From NCBI GenBank assembly GCA_019912905.1, contig JAIOHO010000579.1:1-6930 (forward strand): DNA of 6,930 nucleotides, read 5' to 3'. Below, piece after piece: positions 1 to 6,414 of this stretch (position 1 is its first letter; the number at the start of each line of letters is the position of its first letter). The notes beneath the pieces are model-generated. The model was not told the origin of the DNA. It ran no database searches and saw only the letters and a program-made list of their open reading frames with translations. This stretch comes from Anaerolineae bacterium. Lineage in GTDB: Bacteria > Chloroflexota > Anaerolineae > Aggregatilineales > Phototrophicaceae. The position numbers and the translations under genes were made by a program.

Positions 1-122
1 CCATAAAGGGAAACTGTTGGATTTCAGCCAACGCGAATACATGCTCCTGGAATACCTGATGCGAAACGCGGGACAGGTGCTCACCCGGACGCAAATCGGC
101 GAGCGCATCTGGGGTTTCGACT
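1..122 (+). repeat. Inverted repeat, left arm (copy of response regulator segment)
   Basis: These 122 bases are, base for base, the reverse complement of 638-759. Read on the plus strand they encode a piece of the winged-helix domain of the response regulator (from GKLLDFSQREY to ERIWGFD) and then diverge abruptly at base 123. The repeat touches the window edge, so it may continue to the left. The perfect identity over 122 bases means the copy is very recent or artificial. An out-of-context gene fragment fused head-on to a truncated kinase is what a fold-back chimera from genome amplification or assembly produces. A real inverted duplication cannot be excluded from sequence alone. Confidence 0.95.
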
Positions 123-508
123 CTCTGGGTGTAGATACGCCAGGGGACGCCTTCGATGGTGATCGTTTCAAAATTGGGCGTTTCCCCTGCATTCGTCGGC
201 AGCGGTGGAAAAATACCGACTTCGGCGATCACGGCCCCCTCAGCATCAATCAGGCGCAGCGCCGAACGCGATTGCATCAATCGATCTACCGCCGCATCCG
301 ACATCGGGCGTAAAGTGGGCGGATCAACGCTGTCATCGACATCCACCAACAGTTGCGAGGCAGCGACCTGCAATCCGGCATCCACCTGGGCCGTTAAATT
401 CGTTTGCAGCACCAGTTGCAGATAAATACTGAAGCCGATAATCGTGAGCGCCAGGAAGAAGACGTACCAGAGGGTCAGTCGGGTGCGGATCGTGCCGAGT
501 TTAAGCAT
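1..508 (-). CDS. Sensor histidine kinase, N-terminal part only, broken at a chimeric junction
   Basis: This is the start of a membrane sensor histidine kinase, the likely partner of the adjacent response regulator. The ATG at 508-506 lies inside the last codons of the regulator (8-base overlap), the usual translational coupling of such pairs. The protein starts MLKLGTIRTRLTLWY, with a short basic N-terminus, a transmembrane helix at about residues 12-34, and the beginning of an extracytoplasmic sensor region with acidic, poorly conserved sequence. Genuine kinase coding covers about 128 codons, down to base 123. Past that, the frame stays open to base 1 but reads the antisense of the response regulator, so roughly the last 41 residues are spurious. 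HAMP, the phospho-accepting His box and the ATPase domain (normally some 300 more residues) are missing. The kinase assignment rests on context and the N-terminal pattern, not on catalytic motifs. The signal it senses is unknown. Confidence 0.75.
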   Translation of the reverse strand, partial: MLKLGTIRTRLTLWYVFFLALTIIGFSIYLQLVLQTNLTAQVDAGLQVAASQLLVDVDDSVDPPTLRPMSDAAVDRLMQSRSALRLIDAEGAVIAEVGIFPPLPTNAGETPNFETITIEGVPWRIYTQRVETPDALADLRPGEHLSRVSHQVFQEHVFALAEIQQFPFM

Positions 509-1184
509 TTTTTGGCTCGTCGTTCAGCCGGAAACCCACACCACGCACTGTTTGAATGATGGGTTCAGCGGCCTCCCGATCAATTTTTCGGCGCAAATAA
601 CCAATATACACATCGACGACATTCGACTCGTGATAAAAGTCGAAACCCCAGATGCGCTCGCCGATTTGCGTCCGGGTGAGCACCTGTCCCGCGTTTCGCA
701 TCAGGTATTCCAGGAGCATGTATTCGCGTTGGCTGAAATCCAACAGTTTCCCTTTATGGTGCACGGTGCGTCGCAGGGTATCCATTTCCAGATCACCGAC
801 CTGGAGTACATCCTCGACTTGCAACGGCGGGCGGCGCAACAGTGCGTGGACCCGCGCCAGCAGTTCTGAGAAATCAAAGGGCTTGACTAAGTAATCATCT
901 GCGCCCGCGTTTAATCCTCGAACCCGATCTTCAACCGCATCCCGTGCAGTCAGGCAAAGGATTGGTGTTTTGACCGCGCTGTTGCGCAGTTCATGCAGCA
1001 GTTCGAAGCCGTCCTTTTTGGGCAGCATGAGATCCAGAATTATCACATCGTACACAGTGCCGAGGGCATACTCCCATCCCTGTTGCCCATCCTGCACCCA
1101 GTCCACCGTATGTCCGGCTTCGCGCAGTCCCTGACAGATGAACTTACCGATGCCGTCTTCATCTTCAACCAACAGTAAACGCAC
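501..1184 (-). CDS. OmpR/PhoB-family two-component response regulator
   Basis: This is a DNA-binding transcription factor activated by phosphorylation from a partner kinase. From the GTG at 1184-1182 the protein is 227 residues and opens MRLLLVEDE, the classic receiver-domain start. The receiver domain spans about residues 1-112. It has the acidic pair E7/D8, the phospho-acceptor D51 in DVIILDLMLP, the switch Thr at 79 in LCLTARD, and K101 in LVKPFDF. A winged-helix domain follows at about 125-222 and ends with the family signature TVRGVGFRL. A longer reading from a TTG at 1208 adds eight residues, but it lacks a recognisable ribosome site and departs from the family length, so I prefer the GTG. 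The histidine kinase gene begins within its stop region, so the two are one operon. Its targets cannot be told from this window; the neighbouring lipoprotein gene is a candidate. Confidence 0.93.
   Translation of the reverse strand: MRLLLVEDEDGIGKFICQGLREAGHTVDWVQDGQQGWEYALGTVYDVIILDLMLPKKDGFELLHELRNSAVKTPILCLTARDAVEDRVRGLNAGADDYLVKPFDFSELLARVHALLRRPPLQVEDVLQVGDLEMDTLRRTVHHKGKLLDFSQREYMLLEYLMRNAGQVLTRTQIGERIWGFDFYHESNVVDVYIGYLRRKIDREAAEPIIQTVRGVGFRLNDEPKNA
638..759 (-). repeat. Inverted repeat, right arm (within response regulator gene)
   Basis: This is the original copy of the 122-base segment found inverted at 1-122. It lies inside the winged-helix coding part of the response regulator, where the reading frame is intact on both sides, so this arm is the source and the left arm is the copy. 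The two arms are separated by about 515 bases that carry the 3' end of the regulator and the start of the kinase. Confidence 0.95.
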
Positions 1185-1188
1185 AATA

Positions 1189-1196
1189 CCCACCTT
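1189..1196 (-). promoter_or_regulatory. Ribosome binding site that decides the response regulator start
   Basis: The minus strand reads AAGGTGGG and is followed after four bases by the GTG at 1184. This near-consensus Shine-Dalgarno sequence supports the 227-residue product starting MRLLLVEDE over the longer TTG-initiated reading from 1208. Confidence 0.7.
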
Positions 1197-1251
1197 GGTC
1201 GTGACCAATCTAGAACATTACTATTTCCTATACTCCCTCTGCTGACGCCGG

Positions 1252-1812
1252 TCAGTCAAAGCCAGTATCTGTTGTGGCAATCTCTTCCGGTGTTGTTTGT
1301 GAAATCACGCGCCCCAAGCTAATCATGGAAATACCCTGTGTGCCTTCGGTACTGATCATGATGGCCTCAATGACCGGTTCGTAAACGGCATCCTCAGCGA
1401 CCCATTCCACAACAAAATTCGCTCCCCAGCCGCCGCTTCTGTCACCATCTTCTACCAGGAAGCCAGTTGTTGCCAGCGGAGAGACTTCAACAGGCTCACT
1501 AATGTAATCCCGGACGATGTTGCCATCGGTATCGTAGTAGCGCACGGATTGGATAATGATCGGGGCATCCAGATCCGTGTTGTGTATTGCCAGCGTAACC
1601 GCCAATTCCAGATTGCGATCCTGTTGTCCATAGAATACTTCCGAATAGGCGGGCACATAGACCTTTTGCCCGGTGACGATTCGCAGGTCTCTTGCTGTCA
1701 CTGCTTGAAATGAGCCGGTAGTCAGGGGTCGGTCCTGGACCTGACTGTTGCACGATGATAAGAATAACATAGCGATTAAGGTCCTGGATAATCCCATTGG
1801 ATGCAATCTCAT
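1252..1812 (-). CDS. DUF3124 family lipoprotein
   Basis: This is a predicted secreted lipoprotein of 186 residues and unknown function. The N-terminus has a short basic stretch, a hydrophobic segment (about residues 11-18) and the lipobox LSSC with the lipidated Cys at 21, so the mature protein should be membrane anchored outside the cytoplasm. The body matches my memory of the DUF3124 family: a YVPAYSEVFYG stretch, then LAVTLAIHNTD, then VRYYDTDGNIVRDY, and near the end GANFVVEWVAED followed by EAIMISTEGTQGISMIS. This looks like a single beta-rich domain. I chose the ATG at 1812 because GGAGA lies five bases upstream; the longer TTG reading from 1824 would swallow that site. The gene lies upstream of the regulator-kinase pair on the same strand, with a gap of about 67 bases, so co-transcription is possible. 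The family match is by eye. Confidence 0.82.
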   Translation of the reverse strand: MRLHPMGLSRTLIAMLFLSSCNSQVQDRPLTTGSFQAVTARDLRIVTGQKVYVPAYSEVFYGQQDRNLELAVTLAIHNTDLDAPIIIQSVRYYDTDGNIVRDYISEPVEVSPLATTGFLVEDGDRSGGWGANFVVEWVAEDAVYEPVIEAIMISTEGTQGISMISLGRVISQTTPEEIATTDTGFD

Positions 1813-1817
1813 GTGTA

Positions 1818-1822
1818 TCTCC
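1818..1822 (-). promoter_or_regulatory. Ribosome binding site of the DUF3124 lipoprotein gene
   Basis: GGAGA on the minus strand lies five bases before the ATG at 1812. It settles the start at 1812 rather than at the in-frame TTG at 1824, whose codons overlap this site. Confidence 0.65.
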
Positions 1823-1879
1823 AAGTCTTATCACACTGGCTTGACATCTGCTGAGCATGTTGCCTGATCACAGTTTTTA

Positions 1880-1909
1880 ATTATAGCGATAATACATCGT
1901 CGTTGTGAG
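1880..1909 (-). promoter_or_regulatory. Putative sigma-70-type promoter for the lipoprotein gene
   Basis: On the minus strand a perfect TATAAT (1885-1880) lies 18 bases downstream of CTCACA (1909-1904), which matches four of six positions of the -35 consensus. The start codon is about 68 bases further on, leaving a short 5' leader. The element is plausible by position and -10 quality. The -35 is only fair, and AT-rich intergenic DNA gives such matches by chance. Confidence 0.4.
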
Positions 1910-2298
1910 ACTTATCCGAATGAGTCGTCTACGCATCCTAACTTTGGTACACAAAGATCAGTTTGTGAATGTTCTAGCATAAGGGGTCTCTTAGAGGGTG
2001 TTATGCATTTTTGGGGATCAAAGCTAAACTGGTCCACACTCGCTATAACAGAGTAACAGTTGCTCCGAGAGATTGTACATAGGTCAGCATCAGGAGGAGC
2101 ATGACGGCGAGATTATCGGTTTCAACTATCTTGGAAATCCGTACCCCGTGGGCAAAATACTTGTAGAGGGGCATGAGATAATCGAGGATGAACTCAACTA
2201 GGCGACCAAACACATCAATCGCAACGATTTGTAGCTAGCCAACAGAGGGGGCTATTACTCACTCAGTATCAAACTATCCCTCTTTTGTGTAATAAGCG
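1910..2298. other. Intergenic stretch with an unrecognised small open frame
   Basis: I see no convincing gene here. The longest item is a 63-codon stop-free frame on the minus strand (2234 down to a TAG at 2043-2045). The only common starts are a GTG at 2213, which would give about 56 residues, and a later ATG. No ribosome site precedes them. Its product would contain a hydrophobic stretch, NLAVMLLLMLTYVQSLG, near the C-terminus. It could be a small membrane protein, the remnant of a decayed gene, or chance; I do not recognise it. On the plus strand AGGAGG at 2092-2097 precedes an ATG at 2101, but that frame is only 21 codons. I found no clear tRNA, terminator hairpin or repeat pair in this stretch. 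Confidence 0.3.
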
Positions 2299-2304
2299 TA
2301 TAAT
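2299..2304 (+). promoter_or_regulatory. Putative -10 element upstream of the qat operon
   Basis: A perfect TATAAT lies 47 bases before the qatA start codon, a typical distance for a promoter with a short leader. I see no good -35 hexamer at 16-18 bases upstream and no extended -10 TGn, so the promoter may be weak or may depend on an activator. It is the best candidate for the start of the four-gene transcript. Confidence 0.45.
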
Positions 2305-2351
2305 ACCGTCAAGCAAAAGCGGCGTTTCAATGCGCCTTGTAAGGATTTGCC

Positions 2352-4265
2352 ATGTGGTCAGACAACGAAACAGATATTGATCTTCTAGATTATCGACATC
2401 TTGTAGGGGTGATCCTTTCTATAGTCAAAAGTCGGTATCTTCATCCGACCACCATTGGAGTGTATGGGCACTGGGGCAGTGGCAAATCTAGTCTCCTGAA
2501 AATGGCACAGAAGGCCATCGAAACTGATGTAGAGGATGTGTTGTGTGTCAATTTCAATGGTTGGTTGTTCGAGGGTTATGACGATGCAAAATCTGCCCTT
2601 ATAGATACACTGCTTGAAGAAATCAGTAAGAATAGAACTTTGACTAAGCAGGCTCAGGGAACCTTGACCTCGCTTGCAGCACGGGTGAACTGGATGCGGG
2701 TTGCATGGGCTGGGGGGAAAATAGCATCTGGTGTGCTTCTTGGCGGCGTGGGCTTAGGTGTTACGGCAGGTATCGAGACATTAGCTAAAGCTATAGCAGG
2801 AAACTTCCAGGGTGTCGAATACGACGATGCCATAGAGTTTCTGAAGCAGCAATCCGAAGAAAGCCCATCGCTGGCTATACGTGATTTTCATCGTGACTTT
2901 GCTGAACTGCTAAATGAAACGAAGATTACCACACTGGTCGTGTTCATTGACGATTTGGATCGCTGCAACCCAGAAACCATAATCGAAACCCTTGAGGCGA
3001 TCAAACTGTTCCTGTTTGCACCTCAAACAGTGTTTATCATCGGTGCTGATGAACGCTTGGTGGAATATGCAGTAACCCGCCGTTTTCCTGAACTGCCCGA
3101 AAAAGACTTCAAGGTCGGACGTGATTACCTAGAGAAGCTCATTCAGTTTCCGGTGCGTATTCCGCCTACTGGTCAGGCGGAACTGGAAACGTATATTCGA
3201 CTGCTGTTTGCCCGGTCCGCCAACCTCACGGAAGAGCAGTTTGGGTCGGTCCGTCAACGCGCAATTGATGAGAGGAAACCGGGTGAAACGGTCAATCTGC
3301 TCACGCCTGAAATGGTGCGTGAGGTAGTGGGCGATCTAGATACCGAGATACAGACCGCGTTAACACTGTCGCAGTTTATCGCCCCAGTTTTAGCGCCGGG
3401 CATGTCAGGCAATCCACGACAGACCAAACGATTCTTGAATACGTTGATGATGCGTCTGGAAATGGCTCGTGCAAGGCACGTTGAAATAGAAGTCCGTGTC
3501 CTAGCAAAGCTGATGTTGCTTGAACATTTCAGACCGGAGTTGTTCCGCACGCTTGCCGAGATCCAGATTCAGGAGGAAGGGCGTCCGCAGCTACTTCACA
3601 GTCTTGAAGCCAGTGTGTTGAGTGGCCCAGGAGAAGGCAATGGTACGAAAGAGACAGAGACCGCGAGTGAGGAGGCAGATACATCGGTTGACGACAAAGA
3701 AACGACAACGTGGCTGCAAGATAAATGGATTTCCAACACGTGGCTTCAGCTTGAACCTCGTCTGAGCAAGATAGACTTACGTCCGTACTTCTATTTTGCC
3801 AGGGAAAAACTGGGCTTTGCGACAACGCAGGTGCGAAGCCTCAGCCCGATGGCACAACAAATGGTGGTCAATCTCTTAGCCAACAGCGAAGCGGTGAGGA
3901 ATACTGCCTTGTCAAAGGCGCAAGCCCTGGATGAAGCCGAGGCAACGGCAATCTTTACCGAATTTGCCCAACGAATCAGAACAGAAGAAAACCGCGATAT
4001 ACGACTGCAACTATTGGCGACTATAGTGCGTTTCGTGGGGAACCGCCCCGAGCGACAGAGTGATCTGGTCGTCTTTCTTCGTGACCTTCCGACCACACTT
4101 ATTGCACCAGGTGTTTTGCCAGCAGTAGAGGAACTGTCCAAGACGCTCAACGACACCAGTTCTGAGCAGGCCATTCTCACCGTTTGGTCAGATGACGACA
4201 GCAACAAGACCGTTGCTCGCCTTGCGAAGGCTCGACTTGAAAGAATTCATGAAAAAAAGTCCTAG
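2352..4265 (+). CDS. qatA: QatA: KAP-family P-loop ATPase of the Qat anti-phage system
   Basis: This 637-residue KAP P-loop NTPase is the ATPase component of the QatABCD defence system. Walker A is GHWGSGKSS at residues 39-47. The KAP-typical FNGWLFEGYDDAK follows at 68-80. Walker B is VVFIDDLDR at 196-204, with D200/D201. A conserved GNPRQTKRFLN stretch lies at about 353-363. Between Walker A and B is a hydrophobic, Gly-rich segment (about 117-150), in the place where KAP ATPases carry inserted membrane helices, so membrane contact is possible. Residues 424-453 form an acidic, Ser/Thr/Gly-rich linker before a helical C-terminal domain. The ATG at 2352 has AAGGA six bases upstream. It is the first gene of the operon, followed by qatB after 25 bases. 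The ATPase fold is certain from the motifs. The Qat assignment comes from the four-gene order. Its exact biochemical job in defence is not evident from sequence. Confidence 0.93.
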   Translation: MWSDNETDIDLLDYRHLVGVILSIVKSRYLHPTTIGVYGHWGSGKSSLLKMAQKAIETDVEDVLCVNFNGWLFEGYDDAKSALIDTLLEEISKNRTLTKQAQGTLTSLAARVNWMRVAWAGGKIASGVLLGGVGLGVTAGIETLAKAIAGNFQGVEYDDAIEFLKQQSEESPSLAIRDFHRDFAELLNETKITTLVVFIDDLDRCNPETIIETLEAIKLFLFAPQTVFIIGADERLVEYAVTRRFPELPEKDFKVGRDYLEKLIQFPVRIPPTGQAELETYIRLLFARSANLTEEQFGSVRQRAIDERKPGETVNLLTPEMVREVVGDLDTEIQTALTLSQFIAPVLAPGMSGNPRQTKRFLNTLMMRLEMARARHVEIEVRVLAKLMLLEHFRPELFRTLAEIQIQEEGRPQLLHSLEASVLSGPGEGNGTKETETASEEADTSVDDKETTTWLQDKWISNTWLQLEPRLSKIDLRPYFYFAREKLGFATTQVRSLSPMAQQMVVNLLANSEAVRNTALSKAQALDEAEATAIFTEFAQRIRTEENRDIRLQLLATIVRFVGNRPERQSDLVVFLRDLPTTLIAPGVLPAVEELSKTLNDTSSEQAILTVWSDDDSNKTVARLAKARLERIHEKKS

Positions 4266-4290
4266 TTCAGCGTTGAAATGGTAGAGCATT

Positions 4291-5091
4291 ATGGGAACTT
4301 CAAGTTCGTTTTCTGGGCCGGGTAGATCACCGCTTTTGCCTCCTTGGGCGGATGACGCACCACCGGCGATGCCCGATGGCACGGGCACGTCTGCCCCTGC
4401 CCCGACCATAAATCCAATTGCGCTGGGTAGAGCGCGGTCTAGCTTTGGAAGTTACGCATCAGGTGGCGGCGGAAGTCTCGGCGGTTCTGTTCGTGACTAT
4501 GTCCATGCACATCGTGGCGCACAGAATGCCACCCAAGCTACGAGGGCCGGTAGAACCTCTACCAAATCTCTTGGCGGTTTTCTCTCAGGCGTAGCTCAGC
4601 GTGGTGTGACACAGACATTGCGTGATGTCGGCCTGTCTGATGTTATTGGAAGTTCCCCCATAACTGTCGTCTCGGCAATACTGAACCTTATTACTCCCCC
4701 TGGAGACACCCTTGACGATGCAATTGCACGACGCGCAGAGTCTGACACTATGGGTGAATTATACCGGAGGTTTGACCTCGAAGACGGGATAGAGAATTTC
4801 GACCGCATGACCGAGGCAGACGTGAAGGATACGCTCATTTTATCTGTCAGCAATCACATTTTTCAACGGTTCGTGCATACGGTGGAAAAAGGATTACAGG
4901 ACGGAAATGTTAGACCAGATCAAGCGGAAATGGCGGAACATGATGCAAAGGAGTACATCCGGGGAAAAGTGCTAGTTGATTTTGGTGATCGTGATGTGAT
5001 TCATATGGACTGGAATGGCACAGAGGCGACCGGTCTGATCGAAAACATATTTACACAGGCTCATATTATTCTGGAGGAGGCGACATCATGA
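4291..5091 (+). CDS. qatB: QatB: Gly/Ser/Pro-rich protein of the Qat anti-phage system
   Basis: This 266-residue protein matches the QatB component by position and by its start, MGTSSSFSGPGRSPLLPPWADD, a pattern I associate with this family. Residues 1-45 are rich in Pro, Gly and Ser and probably disordered. Residues 48-70 are Gly/Ser-rich. The remaining part is helical-looking and acidic, ending with a conserved-looking block YIRGKVLVDFGD then DWNGTEATGLIENIFTQAH. I see no enzyme motif, signal peptide or clear membrane helix. Gly2 means the initiator Met should be removed, exposing an N-terminal glycine. The start at 4291 is fixed by an in-frame TAG at 4282-4284; the ribosome site is weak (GGTAGAG at 4280-4286). 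The stop overlaps the qatC start as ATGA, so the two proteins are probably made in matched amounts and may bind each other. That is inference. Confidence 0.88.
   Translation: MGTSSSFSGPGRSPLLPPWADDAPPAMPDGTGTSAPAPTINPIALGRARSSFGSYASGGGGSLGGSVRDYVHAHRGAQNATQATRAGRTSTKSLGGFLSGVAQRGVTQTLRDVGLSDVIGSSPITVVSAILNLITPPGDTLDDAIARRAESDTMGELYRRFDLEDGIENFDRMTEADVKDTLILSVSNHIFQRFVHTVEKGLQDGNVRPDQAEMAEHDAKEYIRGKVLVDFGDRDVIHMDWNGTEATGLIENIFTQAHIILEEATS
5073..5091 (+). promoter_or_regulatory. Strong internal ribosome site and ATGA stop-start overlap of qatB/qatC
   Basis: GGAGGAGG at 5073-5080, inside the last codons of qatB, lies seven bases before the qatC ATG. The ATGA at 5088-5091 merges that start with the qatB stop. 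This is the strongest ribosome site in the operon and indicates translational coupling. Confidence 0.85.
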
Positions 5092-6404
5092 CACACCACA
5101 TGATTTTCAAATACTCCGACCAGGATGAGGTTACTGCGGTCACAAGTGACGGTGATGTGAGCGTGACTGTGCAACTTTATGGCAATGCTGATACAGAGCA
5201 ATACATTCAGACCAACCTGGCAAGCCTGGAAATGAATACGGGCCACCTATCAGTCTTGCAGAAGGAATTAGTGTACCTTGCTGCGGCAGTTTACAGTGTC
5301 GATAGGCGATTGTATCGGCCTACCACCGCGTATAATCAGTGGGATCGCCACATCCATGTTTATTTCCCCGTACACGATACCAGCCAGTGGGAGCAGGCAC
5401 AGAATATTCTCGAATCAGCGATCTCGTTCGTGAGTGGCGACAGGTGGGCGTTTACATTTTATCAGTCAGATTTCCCGATGGATGAAAGTGGGCGTTCGTT
5501 GAATGACGAATTTGGCGACATAAGTGCTGTCGCGCTCCTGTCTGGTGGTCTTGATTCTTTCATTGGAGCCGTTGATTTACTGGAGACATATGATGCCGGA
5601 ATAATGTTTGTGAGCCACTATACATCCGGAAGTATGGAGCACTCTTTCCAGAACGCTGTCGTAGAATTCCTAGACAAGAAATATCCGAGTCGCATAAATC
5701 ACCGTGATATATTTGTCCAGCCTTACAAGGGCCAGACACAGGCGGAGCTTACATCCCGAAGCCGATCATTTTTGTATTTTGTACTGGGTGTGGTAATCGC
5801 CGAGGTAGTTGGTTCCCCGCTGTTTGTGATACCGGAAAATGGATTTATTTCCTTGAACGTGCCGCTTACAGTAAACAGGGCAGGGAGCTTAAGCAGTCGT
5901 ACCACGCACCCATACTTTGTAGAGTTGTTCAGGGAGTTTGTTCAAGCTCTTGGAATTGGCATAACGATCAACGCACCATATGAATTCAAAACAAAAGGCG
6001 AAATGCTGGTCGAAGCAAGAAACCAGACTGTGGTACACGAGGGATACGCCCTTACGATGTCCTGCTCAAGCGCTTCAGGACAACGGTTTGGCGGTAATTC
6101 CCCGAAAACCCACTGCGGGAAATGTCTGCCATGTATCGTGCGCAGAGCCGCTATTCTCAAAGCAGGCTTGGTTCAGGACACATATATCACGGATGTGCTG
6201 AGTGCCACCGATGCCGATCTGGGTTCATATCCAGATTTGTGGGCAGTGAAACGGGCAATTCTCCGATACAAGCGAAATCCCCCCACGATCTTTGATCTAT
6301 TTGGTAGCGCTGTTCTTTCACATGATCTCGACGGCTATTTTGGCGTGTTCCGGCGAGGATTGGAAGAGATTGCAGCCTTTATTGAGCAAGGCGACGTGAC
6401 GTAG
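5088..6404 (+). CDS. qatC: QatC: QueC-like PP-loop enzyme of the Qat anti-phage system
   Basis: This 438-residue protein is related to QueC (7-cyano-7-deazaguanine synthase), an enzyme that activates a carboxylate with ATP and converts it to a nitrile through an amide. The PP-loop is SGGLDS at residues 152-157. The QueC-type zinc site is C326, C343, C346 and C349 (HCGKCLPCIVRR). Ordinary QueC is about 230 residues. Here an extra N-terminal domain of about 145 residues precedes the PP-loop, and about 85 residues follow the zinc site. That length and the flanking genes identify QatC rather than housekeeping QueC, and no QueD, QueE or QueF is nearby. The start at 5088 has an excellent ribosome site. 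Catalytic residues look intact, so the enzyme is probably active. The substrate cannot be read from sequence; its coupled neighbour QatB is my candidate. Confidence 0.93.
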   Translation: MTHHMIFKYSDQDEVTAVTSDGDVSVTVQLYGNADTEQYIQTNLASLEMNTGHLSVLQKELVYLAAAVYSVDRRLYRPTTAYNQWDRHIHVYFPVHDTSQWEQAQNILESAISFVSGDRWAFTFYQSDFPMDESGRSLNDEFGDISAVALLSGGLDSFIGAVDLLETYDAGIMFVSHYTSGSMEHSFQNAVVEFLDKKYPSRINHRDIFVQPYKGQTQAELTSRSRSFLYFVLGVVIAEVVGSPLFVIPENGFISLNVPLTVNRAGSLSSRTTHPYFVELFREFVQALGIGITINAPYEFKTKGEMLVEARNQTVVHEGYALTMSCSSASGQRFGGNSPKTHCGKCLPCIVRRAAILKAGLVQDTYITDVLSATDADLGSYPDLWAVKRAILRYKRNPPTIFDLFGSAVLSHDLDGYFGVFRRGLEEIAAFIEQGDVT

Positions 6405-6414
6405 GTTATAGCGT

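Noticed and set aside
17..313. Plus-strand open frame at the left edge carrying a response regulator fragment.
   Set aside because: Its first part is only the inverted copy of the regulator segment, and the rest reads antisense to the kinase. It is a product of the junction at 122/123, not a second regulator gene.
444..869. A 141-codon plus-strand open frame opposite the response regulator.
   Set aside because: It is a shadow frame of a well-supported minus-strand gene with conserved motifs and has no recognisable domain of its own.
1242..1255. Short hairpin CTGAC-GCCG-GTCAG at the end of the lipoprotein gene, considered as a terminator.
   Set aside because: The stem is only five pairs, it overlaps the stop codon, and no T-run follows on the minus strand.
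1221..1260. TTGACT on the minus strand (1259-1254), considered as the -35 of a promoter for the response regulator.
   Set aside because: The only -10-like match (TATAGG) is 21 bases away, too far for a sigma-70 promoter. Read-through from the lipoprotein gene is as likely.
2092..2166. AGGAGG followed by an ATG at 2101, looking like a gene start on the plus strand.
   Set aside because: The frame ends after 21 codons at the TAG at 2164-2166. No leader-peptide logic or downstream structure is visible, and the purine run could simply be Leu codons of the opposite-strand frame.
5088..6404. Reading the third gene as a housekeeping QueC for preQ0 or for dpd-type DNA deazaguanine modification.
   Set aside because: It is nearly twice the length of QueC, has an extra N-terminal domain, and sits in the Qat gene order without other queuosine or dpd genes.
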